Positions 31,020-42,751 of a stretch of 64,000 nucleotides of DNA are shown here, in pieces. Every line of letters starts with the position of its first letter. Within the stretch, counting starts at the first letter, position 1. The stretch is taken from NCBI GenBank assembly GCA_964019425.1, contig OZ025797.1, forward strand, positions 620,001 to 684,000. Direction: 5' to 3'. Under the pieces are notes generated by a model. That model was not told the DNA's origin. It saw only the letters and a list, made by a program, of their open reading frames with translations, and searched no databases. A program made the translations under genes and the position numbers. Source of the DNA: Flectonema sp. DT1601. Lineage: Eukaryota > Euglenozoa > Diplonemea > Diplonemida > Diplonemidae.

Positions 31020-31047
31020 ATTGACTTACAAGTTCAAAGCCCGCGGT

Positions 31048-31232
31048 TCGGTGTATTTTGGGGTATTTTGGGCCATTTTGGGGTATTTTGGGCCATTTTG
31101 GGGTATTTTGGGCCATTTTGGGGTATTTTGGGCCATTTTGGGGTATTTTGGGCCACTTTGGGGTATTTTGGGCCATTTTGGGGTATTTTGGGCCACTTTG
31201 GGGTATTTTAGGCAAAAAAAGTGGGGTATTTT
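31048..31232 (+). repeat. 20-bp minisatellite (GGGGTATTTTGGGCCATTTT)
   Basis: About eight to nine head-to-tail copies with few variants (CACTTT for CATTTT in some copies). All three plus-strand frames are open through it and read Gly/Phe/Trp-rich repeats. This is a consequence of the period and not evidence of coding. Confidence 0.92.
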
Positions 31233-31262
31233 GGGCCATTGCCCTTCTTTTTTTATTAATTT

Positions 31263-31926
31263 CCATGGTGTCCAACTAAATTAAAGGACAAGTCTGGGAT
31301 AATCCCTGCCAGAGGGGCGAGTATTCTACCATGGTTGAAATACTCTGGCAACTGATCTTCAATTTTATGTTGTTTGTTAGCTGCTGGTGTATCTTGATTA
31401 TGTGTTGATACTTGCATTTTTTAATTTGTAATCTTCTATTACAATCCTCTTTCTGTTCTGGTCTGTTACTTCATTTGTCTTGTTTAACTTCAGTTATATG
31501 CATTTTACTTTTTATTGTTTCCCATCTACTTTTTATTTTCTATTAGTTCTGGTCAGAAACTCCTGGGCAGCAAGAAGGAAAGTAGTTAAGTACTTCTGGG
31601 TGTTTGGCATCACCCCCCATAGTGAGCAAGTACAACAGGTAGCATTGGTAGTCTGTTGATCCTGAGTGATCCCAGCTACAGTTTTGTTTTTCTTTCTTTT
31701 TTTTAGAAGAAGATCAGGACATCCAAGCACTGCTGGATAGTTGCTGAATGCAGGGCCTGCCTGTGGCATTATAATAACAGGCTAAGTCATTTGTAGTTCA
31801 TAGTTTACCTTTGATTTTATAACTTCACACAGGGTACTATGAACGATGAGAGATCCAGTGGGATCACTCAGGGTCTAGTAGAGACCACCAATGTTGTGCG
31901 TTGATAGGCAAGGTGACCAACCTTGA
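31263..31926 (-). repeat. Inverted partial copy of the 1,356-bp satellite
   Basis: The reverse complement of roughly half a unit, running from the CCATGGTGTCCAACTAA border to GGTGACCAACCTTGA. It carries the array-type variants in part (CACACAGGGTACTATG) and ends exactly at the right inverted arm of the surrounding structure. Confidence 0.9.
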
Positions 31927-32213
31927 GGAATTTCGATAAAGTGGGAAGTAACGGACTGGGAGCTTTTGGCTCCTGCCCTATTCCCGATGTAAACTTTCTT
32001 TTTATTTTTTATTTTTTTTAACAGGCCCAAAGGGCGACAATGATGGTTGCTGACCAAGGAATAATATTCAAATGAATTTTCGTTTCAAAGAAACGAACAG
32101 AATTGAGAGAGAGGCAGAGAAAAAAAAAAAAAAAAAAGAAAGAAAGAATAGAAAAAGAAAAATATGAAGAGGAAATAATCAAACATGAAAAAAAAAAAAA
32201 AAAAAATATATAA

Positions 32214-32455
32214 ATAAAAAACGTTGTATGAAAAAGGAAAAAAAGAAAAAAAAAAGACCAGAAAAGGAAAGAGAAAATGAAAAGGTATAATATTATTGTG
32301 GGGATATGAGGATAGCAGGGAGATGCTCTTTTTTTTTTTTTTTTTTATTATTTAAAAAAAGGAAACAATCAGTTTAGCGTCTCGATCAGGACGGAAAATA
32401 GAAATTAATCGACATAGTCGATCGATAGAAAAAAAAAAAATGATAACATTGTTTA

Positions 32456-32490
<35 letters not shown>

Positions 32491-32743
32491 CTTTTAATTA
32501 TTTTAAAGAAAAAACAATCAGTTTAGCGTCTTGACCAGGACGGAAAATAGAAAGTAATCGACATAGTCGATCGATAAAAAAAAAACAATGATAACATTGT
32601 TTATTCCTTTTTTTTTTTTTTTTTTTTTTAACCTTTTAATTATTTTTTAAAGAAAAAACAATCAGTTTAGCGTCTTGACCAGGACGGAAAATAGAAAGTG
32701 ATCGACATAGTCGATCGATAAAAAAACAATGATAACATTGTTT
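32214..32743 (+). repeat. Three tandem copies (~147 bp) of a palindrome-rich repeat with long A/T runs
   Basis: Copies begin with AAACAATCAGTTTAGCGTC at about 32363, 32511 and 32657. Each continues with AGGACGGAAAATAGAAA, the near-palindrome TCGACATAGTCGATCGAT and ACAATGATAACATTGTTT. Copies are separated by poly-T runs of variable length. The last copy runs directly into the first satellite unit at about 32744. Confidence 0.85.
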
Positions 32744-33864
32744 GAGTTGAATTTCCAGGTGAGATTTGGACTGTTAGCTTTTGGCTAAGGCCCTCCCTGA
32801 AGAGCAAGAACAAAAAAACTACTCACACCTGAAGAAAACATACACAAAGAACACACTGTAAGCTGTGTGTGTATTTTGTGTTTGTCACAACAGGAGAGAA
32901 AAGAAAGAATGTCAAGGTTGGTCACCTTGCCTATCAACGCACAACATTGGTGGTCTCTACTAGACCCTGAGTGATCCCACTGGATCTCTCATCGTTCATA
33001 GTACCCTGTGTGAAGTTATAAAATCAAAGGTAAACTATGAACTACAAATGACTTAGCCTGTTATTATAATGCCACAGGCAGGCCCTGCATTCAGCAACTA
33101 TCCAGCAGTGCTTGGATGTCCTGATCTTCTTCTAAAAAAAAGAAAGAAAAACAAAACTGTAGCTGGGATCACTCAGGATCAACAGACTACCAATGCTACC
33201 TGTTGTACTTGCTCACTATGGGGGGTGATGCCAAACACCCAGAAGTACTTAACTGCTTTCCTTCTTGCTGCCCAGGAGTTTCTGACCAGAACTAATAGAA
33301 AATAAAAAGTAGATGGGAAACAATAAAAAGTAAAATGGATATAACTGAAGTTAAACAAGACAAATGAAGTAACAGACCAGAACAGAAAGAGAATTGTAAT
33401 AGAAGATTACAAATAAAAAAATGCAAGTATCAACACATGATCAGGATACACCAGCAGCTAACAAACAACATAAAATTGAAGATCAGTTGCCAGAGTATTT
33501 CAACCATGGTAGAATACTCGCCCCTCTGGCAGGGATTATCCCAGACTTGTCCTTTAATTTAGTTGGACACCATGGCTTACAACCCTTCCAGAGGGAAGCA
33601 CCATTATGACTTCTATTTTTTTTCTTCAAGAAAATCATAAGGTGGGAACAAAGAAAAATGCTAAGAGGAACCCCCTATTAACACCTAAGACATCTAAACT
33701 GCAGCCCAGCCTATGCCCAATGCACTAACAGGTCATTCCCTCACACTCAGATCAAAAAATCAAAGTTCAGAGTGCATCTTAGCGTGAATGAGAGAATTTC
33801 CTCCCGCTCATTTTGAACAAAAGGGATAGGAGAAGGGATAGAAAACGAACATAAAAATAAAATT

Positions 33865-34074
33865 CTAAGTGAGAAACACTTAGCAGAAACACTTAGCAGC
33901 TTTTAAGGAGCTGAAAAGCAAAAAAAAAATCTAAGTGAGAAACACTTAGTAGAAACAATTTGTAGCTAATTAAGCTGAAAATAAAAAAATAAAAAATTTC
34001 TAAGTGAGAAATACTTAGCAACTTTTAGAACAAATATTTCAGTAAATAACCTGTAATGATTAAACCATTACAAG
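33865..34074 (+). repeat. Hairpin cluster inside each satellite unit (first unit shown)
   Basis: CTAAGTG-AGAAA-CACTTAG is a perfect 7-bp stem at 33865-33883, repeated at 33931-33949 and, with one mismatch, at 34000-34018. CTGTAATG...CATTACA follows at 34051-34072. In the diverged copy near 27600 the last hairpin is extended to a perfect 10-bp stem. The cluster recurs in every unit of the array. Confidence 0.7.
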
Positions 34075-37000
34075 TTTGATGCCAAAACTGACAAGGACTG
34101 AGTTGAATTTCCAGGTGAGATTTGGACTGTTAGCTTTTGGCTAAGGCCCTCCCTGAAGAGCAAGAACAAAAAAACTACTCACACCTGAAGAAAACATACA
34201 CAAAGAACACACTGTAAGCTGTGTGTGTATTTTGTGTTTGTCACAACAGGAGAGAAAAGAAAGAATGTCAAGGTTGGTCACCTTGCCTATCAACGCACAA
34301 CATTGGTGGTCTCTACTAGACCCTGAGTGATCCCACTGGATCTCTCATCGTTCATAGTACCCTGTGTGAAGTTATAAAATCAAAGGTAAACTATGAACTA
34401 CAAATGACTTAGCCTGTTATTATAATGCCACAGGCAGGCCCTGCATTCAGCAACTATCCAGCAGTGCTTGGATGTCCTGATCTTCTTCTAAAAAAAAGAA
34501 AGAAAAACAAAACTGTAGCTGGGATCACTCAGGATCAACAGACTACCAATGCTACCTGTTGTACTTGCTCACTATGGGGGGTGATGCCAAACACCCAGAA
34601 GTACTTAACTGCTTTCCTTCTTGCTGCCCAGGAGTTTCTGACCAGAACTAATAGAAAATAAAAAGTAGATGGGAAACAATAAAAAGTAAAATGGATATAA
34701 CTGAAGTTAAACAAGACAAATGAAGTAACAGACCAGAACAGAAAGAGAATTGTAATAGAAGATTACAAATAAAAAAATGCAAGTATCAACACATGATCAG
34801 GATACACCAGCAGCTAACAAACAACATAAAATTGAAGATCAGTTGCCAGAGTATTTCAACCATGGTAGAATACTCGCCCCTCTGGCAGGGATTATCCCAG
34901 ACTTGTCCTTTAATTTAGTTGGACACCATGGCTTACAACCCTTCCAGAGGGAAGCACCATTATGACTTCTATTTTTTTTCTTCAAGAAAATCATAAGGTG
35001 GGAACAAAGAAAAATGCTAAGAGGAACCCCCTATTAACACCTAAGACATCTAAACTGCAGCCCAGCCTATGCCCAATGCACTAACAGGTCATTCCCTCAC
35101 ACTCAGATCAAAAAATCAAAGTTCAGAGTGCATCTTAGCGTGAATGAGAGAATTTCCTCCCGCTCATTTTGAACAAAAGGGATAGGAGAAGGGATAGAAA
35201 ACGAACATAAAAATAAAATTCTAAGTGAGAAACACTTAGCAGAAACACTTAGCAGCTTTTAAGGAGCTGAAAAGCAAAAAAAAAATCTAAGTGAGAAACA
35301 CTTAGTAGAAACAATTTGTAGCTAATTAAGCTGAAAATAAAAAAATAAAAAATTTCTAAGTGAGAAATACTTAGCAACTTTTAGAACAAATATTTCAGTA
35401 AATAACCTGTAATGATTAAACCATTACAAGTTTGATGCCAAAACTGACAAGGACTGAGTTGAATTTCCAGGTGAGATTTGGACTGTTAGCTTTTGGCTAA
35501 GGCCCTCCCTGAAGAGCAAGAACAAAAAAACTACTCACACCTGAAGAAAACATACACAAAGAACACACTGTAAGCTGTGTGTGTATTTTGTGTTTGTCAC
35601 AACAGGAGAGAAAAGAAAGAATGTCAAGGTTGGTCACCTTGCCTATCAACGCACAACATTGGTGGTCTCTACTAGACCCTGAGTGATCCCACTGGATCTC
35701 TCATCGTTCATAGTACCCTGTGTGAAGTTATAAAATCAAAGGTAAACTATGAACTACAAATGACTTAGCCTGTTATTATAATGCCACAGGCAGGCCCTGC
35801 ATTCAGCAACTATCCAGCAGTGCTTGGATGTCCTGATCTTCTTCTAAAAAAAAGAAAGAAAAACAAAACTGTAGCTGGGATCACTCAGGATCAACAGACT
35901 ACCAATGCTACCTGTTGTACTTGCTCACTATGGGGGGTGATGCCAAACACCCAGAAGTACTTAACTGCTTTCCTTCTTGCTGCCCAGGAGTTTCTGACCA
36001 GAACTAATAGAAAATAAAAAGTAGATGGGAAACAATAAAAAGTAAAATGGATATAACTGAAGTTAAACAAGACAAATGAAGTAACAGACCAGAACAGAAA
36101 GAGAATTGTAATAGAAGATTACAAATAAAAAAATGCAAGTATCAACACATGATCAGGATACACCAGCAGCTAACAAACAACATAAAATTGAAGATCAGTT
36201 GCCAGAGTATTTCAACCATGGTAGAATACTCGCCCCTCTGGCAGGGATTATCCCAGACTTGTCCTTTAATTTAGTTGGACACCATGGCTTACAACCCTTC
36301 CAGAGGGAAGCACCATTATGACTTCTATTTTTTTTCTTCAAGAAAATCATAAGGTGGGAACAAAGAAAAATGCTAAGAGGAACCCCCTATTAACACCTAA
36401 GACATCTAAACTGCAGCCCAGCCTATGCCCAATGCACTAACAGGTCATTCCCTCACACTCAGATCAAAAAATCAAAGTTCAGAGTGCATCTTAGCGTGAA
36501 TGAGAGAATTTCCTCCCGCTCATTTTGAACAAAAGGGATAGGAGAAGGGATAGAAAACGAACATAAAAATAAAATTCTAAGTGAGAAACACTTAGCAGAA
36601 ACACTTAGCAGCTTTTAAGGAGCTGAAAAGCAAAAAAAAAATCTAAGTGAGAAACACTTAGTAGAAACAATTTGTAGCTAATTAAGCTGAAAATAAAAAA
36701 ATAAAAAATTTCTAAGTGAGAAATACTTAGCAACTTTTAGAACAAATATTTCAGTAAATAACCTGTAATGATTAAACCATTACAAGTTTGATGCCAAAAC
36801 TGACAAGGACTGAGTTGAATTTCCAGGTGAGATTTGGACTGTTAGCTTTTGGCTAAGGCCCTCCCTGAAGAGCAAGAACAAAAAAACTACTCACACCTGA
36901 AGAAAACATACACAAAGAACACACTGTAAGCTGTGTGTGTATTTTGTGTTTGTCACAACAGGAGAGAAAAGAAAGAATGTCAAGGTTGGTCACCTTGCCT

Positions 37001-40000
37001 ATCAACGCACAACATTGGTGGTCTCTACTAGACCCTGAGTGATCCCACTGGATCTCTCATCGTTCATAGTACCCTGTGTGAAGTTATAAAATCAAAGGTA
37101 AACTATGAACTACAAATGACTTAGCCTGTTATTATAATGCCACAGGCAGGCCCTGCATTCAGCAACTATCCAGCAGTGCTTGGATGTCCTGATCTTCTTC
37201 TAAAAAAAAGAAAGAAAAACAAAACTGTAGCTGGGATCACTCAGGATCAACAGACTACCAATGCTACCTGTTGTACTTGCTCACTATGGGGGGTGATGCC
37301 AAACACCCAGAAGTACTTAACTGCTTTCCTTCTTGCTGCCCAGGAGTTTCTGACCAGAACTAATAGAAAATAAAAAGTAGATGGGAAACAATAAAAAGTA
37401 AAATGGATATAACTGAAGTTAAACAAGACAAATGAAGTAACAGACCAGAACAGAAAGAGAATTGTAATAGAAGATTACAAATAAAAAAATGCAAGTATCA
37501 ACACATGATCAGGATACACCAGCAGCTAACAAACAACATAAAATTGAAGATCAGTTGCCAGAGTATTTCAACCATGGTAGAATACTCGCCCCTCTGGCAG
37601 GGATTATCCCAGACTTGTCCTTTAATTTAGTTGGACACCATGGCTTACAACCCTTCCAGAGGGAAGCACCATTATGACTTCTATTTTTTTTCTTCAAGAA
37701 AATCATAAGGTGGGAACAAAGAAAAATGCTAAGAGGAACCCCCTATTAACACCTAAGACATCTAAACTGCAGCCCAGCCTATGCCCAATGCACTAACAGG
37801 TCATTCCCTCACACTCAGATCAAAAAATCAAAGTTCAGAGTGCATCTTAGCGTGAATGAGAGAATTTCCTCCCGCTCATTTTGAACAAAAGGGATAGGAG
37901 AAGGGATAGAAAACGAACATAAAAATAAAATTCTAAGTGAGAAACACTTAGCAGAAACACTTAGCAGCTTTTAAGGAGCTGAAAAGCAAAAAAAAAATCT
38001 AAGTGAGAAACACTTAGTAGAAACAATTTGTAGCTAATTAAGCTGAAAATAAAAAAATAAAAAATTTCTAAGTGAGAAATACTTAGCAACTTTTAGAACA
38101 AATATTTCAGTAAATAACCTGTAATGATTAAACCATTACAAGTTTGATGCCAAAACTGACAAGGACTGAGTTGAATTTCCAGGTGAGATTTGGACTGTTA
38201 GCTTTTGGCTAAGGCCCTCCCTGAAGAGCAAGAACAAAAAAACTACTCACACCTGAAGAAAACATACACAAAGAACACACTGTAAGCTGTGTGTGTATTT
38301 TGTGTTTGTCACAACAGGAGAGAAAAGAAAGAATGTCAAGGTTGGTCACCTTGCCTATCAACGCACAACATTGGTGGTCTCTACTAGACCCTGAGTGATC
38401 CCACTGGATCTCTCATCGTTCATAGTACCCTGTGTGAAGTTATAAAATCAAAGGTAAACTATGAACTACAAATGACTTAGCCTGTTATTATAATGCCACA
38501 GGCAGGCCCTGCATTCAGCAACTATCCAGCAGTGCTTGGATGTCCTGATCTTCTTCTAAAAAAAAGAAAGAAAAACAAAACTGTAGCTGGGATCACTCAG
38601 GATCAACAGACTACCAATGCTACCTGTTGTACTTGCTCACTATGGGGGGTGATGCCAAACACCCAGAAGTACTTAACTGCTTTCCTTCTTGCTGCCCAGG
38701 AGTTTCTGACCAGAACTAATAGAAAATAAAAAGTAGATGGGAAACAATAAAAAGTAAAATGGATATAACTGAAGTTAAACAAGACAAATGAAGTAACAGA
38801 CCAGAACAGAAAGAGAATTGTAATAGAAGATTACAAATAAAAAAATGCAAGTATCAACACATGATCAGGATACACCAGCAGCTAACAAACAACATAAAAT
38901 TGAAGATCAGTTGCCAGAGTATTTCAACCATGGTAGAATACTCGCCCCTCTGGCAGGGATTATCCCAGACTTGTCCTTTAATTTAGTTGGACACCATGGC
39001 TTACAACCCTTCCAGAGGGAAGCACCATTATGACTTCTATTTTTTTTCTTCAAGAAAATCATAAGGTGGGAACAAAGAAAAATGCTAAGAGGAACCCCCT
39101 ATTAACACCTAAGACATCTAAACTGCAGCCCAGCCTATGCCCAATGCACTAACAGGTCATTCCCTCACACTCAGATCAAAAAATCAAAGTTCAGAGTGCA
39201 TCTTAGCGTGAATGAGAGAATTTCCTCCCGCTCATTTTGAACAAAAGGGATAGGAGAAGGGATAGAAAACGAACATAAAAATAAAATTCTAAGTGAGAAA
39301 CACTTAGCAGAAACACTTAGCAGCTTTTAAGGAGCTGAAAAGCAAAAAAAAAATCTAAGTGAGAAACACTTAGTAGAAACAATTTGTAGCTAATTAAGCT
39401 GAAAATAAAAAAATAAAAAATTTCTAAGTGAGAAATACTTAGCAACTTTTAGAACAAATATTTCAGTAAATAACCTGTAATGATTAAACCATTACAAGTT
39501 TGATGCCAAAACTGACAAGGACTGAGTTGAATTTCCAGGTGAGATTTGGACTGTTAGCTTTTGGCTAAGGCCCTCCCTGAAGAGCAAGAACAAAAAAACT
39601 ACTCACACCTGAAGAAAACATACACAAAGAACACACTGTAAGCTGTGTGTGTATTTTGTGTTTGTCACAACAGGAGAGAAAAGAAAGAATGTCAAGGTTG
39701 GTCACCTTGCCTATCAACGCACAACATTGGTGGTCTCTACTAGACCCTGAGTGATCCCACTGGATCTCTCATCGTTCATAGTACCCTGTGTGAAGTTATA
39801 AAATCAAAGGTAAACTATGAACTACAAATGACTTAGCCTGTTATTATAATGCCACAGGCAGGCCCTGCATTCAGCAACTATCCAGCAGTGCTTGGATGTC
39901 CTGATCTTCTTCTAAAAAAAAGAAAGAAAAACAAAACTGTAGCTGGGATCACTCAGGATCAACAGACTACCAATGCTACCTGTTGTACTTGCTCACTATG

Positions 40001-42371
40001 GGGGGTGATGCCAAACACCCAGAAGTACTTAACTGCTTTCCTTCTTGCTGCCCAGGAGTTTCTGACCAGAACTAATAGAAAATAAAAAGTAGATGGGAAA
40101 CAATAAAAAGTAAAATGGATATAACTGAAGTTAAACAAGACAAATGAAGTAACAGACCAGAACAGAAAGAGAATTGTAATAGAAGATTACAAATAAAAAA
40201 ATGCAAGTATCAACACATGATCAGGATACACCAGCAGCTAACAAACAACATAAAATTGAAGATCAGTTGCCAGAGTATTTCAACCATGGTAGAATACTCG
40301 CCCCTCTGGCAGGGATTATCCCAGACTTGTCCTTTAATTTAGTTGGACACCATGGCTTACAACCCTTCCAGAGGGAAGCACCATTATGACTTCTATTTTT
40401 TTTCTTCAAGAAAATCATAAGGTGGGAACAAAGAAAAATGCTAAGAGGAACCCCCTATTAACACCTAAGACATCTAAACTGCAGCCCAGCCTATGCCCAA
40501 TGCACTAACAGGTCATTCCCTCACACTCAGATCAAAAAATCAAAGTTCAGAGTGCATCTTAGCGTGAATGAGAGAATTTCCTCCCGCTCATTTTGAACAA
40601 AAGGGATAGGAGAAGGGATAGAAAACGAACATAAAAATAAAATTCTAAGTGAGAAACACTTAGCAGAAACACTTAGCAGCTTTTAAGGAGCTGAAAAGCA
40701 AAAAAAAAATCTAAGTGAGAAACACTTAGTAGAAACAATTTGTAGCTAATTAAGCTGAAAATAAAAAAATAAAAAATTTCTAAGTGAGAAATACTTAGCA
40801 ACTTTTAGAACAAATATTTCAGTAAATAACCTGTAATGATTAAACCATTACAAGTTTGATGCCAAAACTGACAAGGACTGAGTTGAATTTCCAGGTGAGA
40901 TTTGGACTGTTAGCTTTTGGCTAAGGCCCTCCCTGAAGAGCAAGAACAAAAAAACTACTCACACCTGAAGAAAACATACACAAAGAACACACTGTAAGCT
41001 GTGTGTGTATTTTGTGTTTGTCACAACAGGAGAGAAAAGAAAGAATGTCAAGGTTGGTCACCTTGCCTATCAACGCACAACATTGGTGGTCTCTACTAGA
41101 CCCTGAGTGATCCCACTGGATCTCTCATCGTTCATAGTACCCTGTGTGAAGTTATAAAATCAAAGGTAAACTATGAACTACAAATGACTTAGCCTGTTAT
41201 TATAATGCCACAGGCAGGCCCTGCATTCAGCAACTATCCAGCAGTGCTTGGATGTCCTGATCTTCTTCTAAAAAAAAGAAAGAAAAACAAAACTGTAGCT
41301 GGGATCACTCAGGATCAACAGACTACCAATGCTACCTGTTGTACTTGCTCACTATGGGGGGTGATGCCAAACACCCAGAAGTACTTAACTGCTTTCCTTC
41401 TTGCTGCCCAGGAGTTTCTGACCAGAACTAATAGAAAATAAAAAGTAGATGGGAAACAATAAAAAGTAAAATGGATATAACTGAAGTTAAACAAGACAAA
41501 TGAAGTAACAGACCAGAACAGAAAGAGAATTGTAATAGAAGATTACAAATAAAAAAATGCAAGTATCAACACATGATCAGGATACACCAGCAGCTAACAA
41601 ACAACATAAAATTGAAGATCAGTTGCCAGAGTATTTCAACCATGGTAGAATACTCGCCCCTCTGGCAGGGATTATCCCAGACTTGTCCTTTAATTTAGTT
41701 GGACACCATGGCTTACAACCCTTCCAGAGGGAAGCACCATTATGACTTCTATTTTTTTTCTTCAAGAAAATCATAAGGTGGGAACAAAGAAAAATGCTAA
41801 GAGGAACCCCCTATTAACACCTAAGACATCTAAACTGCAGCCCAGCCTATGCCCAATGCACTAACAGGTCATTCCCTCACACTCAGATCAAAAAATCAAA
41901 GTTCAGAGTGCATCTTAGCGTGAATGAGAGAATTTCCTCCCGCTCATTTTGAACAAAAGGGATAGGAGAAGGGATAGAAAACGAACATAAAAATAAAATT
42001 CTAAGTGAGAAACACTTAGCAGAATCACTTAGCAGCTTTTAAGGAGCTGAAAAGCAAAAAAAAAATCTAAGTGAGAAACACTTAGTAGAAACAATTTGTA
42101 GCTAATTAAGCTGAAAATAAAAAAATAAAAAATTTCTAAGTGAGAAATACTTAGCAACTTTTAGAACAAATATTTCAGTAAATAACCTGTAATGATTAAA
42201 CCATTACAAGTTTGATGCCAAAACTGACAAGGACTGAGTTGAATTTCCAGGTGAGATTTGGACTGTTAGCTTTTGGCTAAGGCCCTCCCTGAAGAGCAAG
42301 AACAAAAAAACTACTCACACCTGAAGAAAACATACACAAAGAACACACTGTAAGCTGTGTGTGTATTTTGT

Positions 42372-42751
42372 CATCAGGACATCCAAGCACTGCTGGATAG
42401 TTGCTGAATGCAGGGCCTGCCTGTGGCATTATAATAACAGGCTAAGTCATTTGTAGTTCATAGTTTACCTTTGATTTTATAACTTCACATAGGTACTATG
42501 AACGATGAGAGATCCAGTGGGATCACTCAGGGTCTAGTAGAGACCACCAATGTTGTGCGTTGATAGGCAAGGTGACCAACCTTGACATTCTTTCTTTTCT
42601 CTCCTGTTGTGACAAACACAAAATACACACACAGCTTACAGTGTGTTCTTTGTGTATGTTTTCTTCAGGTGTGAGTAGTTTTTTTGTTCTTGCTCTTCAG
42701 GGAGGGCCTTAGCCAAAAGCTAACAGTCCAAATCTCACCTGGTAAATTCAA
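42372..42751 (-). repeat. Inverted satellite segment inserted into one unit (net gain 380 bp)
   Basis: Between GTGTATTTTGT and TTTGTCACAACAGG this unit holds the reverse complement of about 380 bp of satellite. It runs from CATCAGGACATCCAAG to CTGGTAAATTCAAC. No target-site duplication or element ends are visible. Variants inside it (ACATAGGTACTATG, GGTAAATTC) match the diverged copy at 27157-28458 and not the surrounding array. Confidence 0.93.

Larger units (their letters stand above)
30261..32213. mobile_element. Structure with ~280-bp inverted arms around a MULE-like fragment and inverted satellite
   Basis: Positions 30261-30544 and 31928-32213 are reverse complements (TTTGAAACGAAAATTCATTT, AAAGCTCCCAGTCCGTTACT and the poly-T/poly-A ends). 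Long terminal inverted repeats are typical of Mutator-like elements, and a fragment of a Mutator-like protein lies inside. The interior also holds a 20-bp minisatellite and an inverted piece of the 1,356-bp satellite. The whole is therefore a rearranged or nested structure, not an intact transposon. Confidence 0.6.

Noticed and set aside
31021-31284. Gly/Phe/Trp-rich repeat protein frames
   Set aside because: Caused by the 20-bp minisatellite being open in three frames. No start context and no unique sequence.
33069-33305. 78-codon open frame repeated in every satellite unit
   Set aside because: It is identical in each copy only because the units are. It has no recognisable domain and ends in low-complexity sequence, and there is no codon-level evidence of selection.
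33421-33609. 62-codon open frame repeated in every satellite unit
   Set aside because: Same reason. In the diverged copy near 27260 the equivalent frame is disrupted, which argues against a conserved protein.
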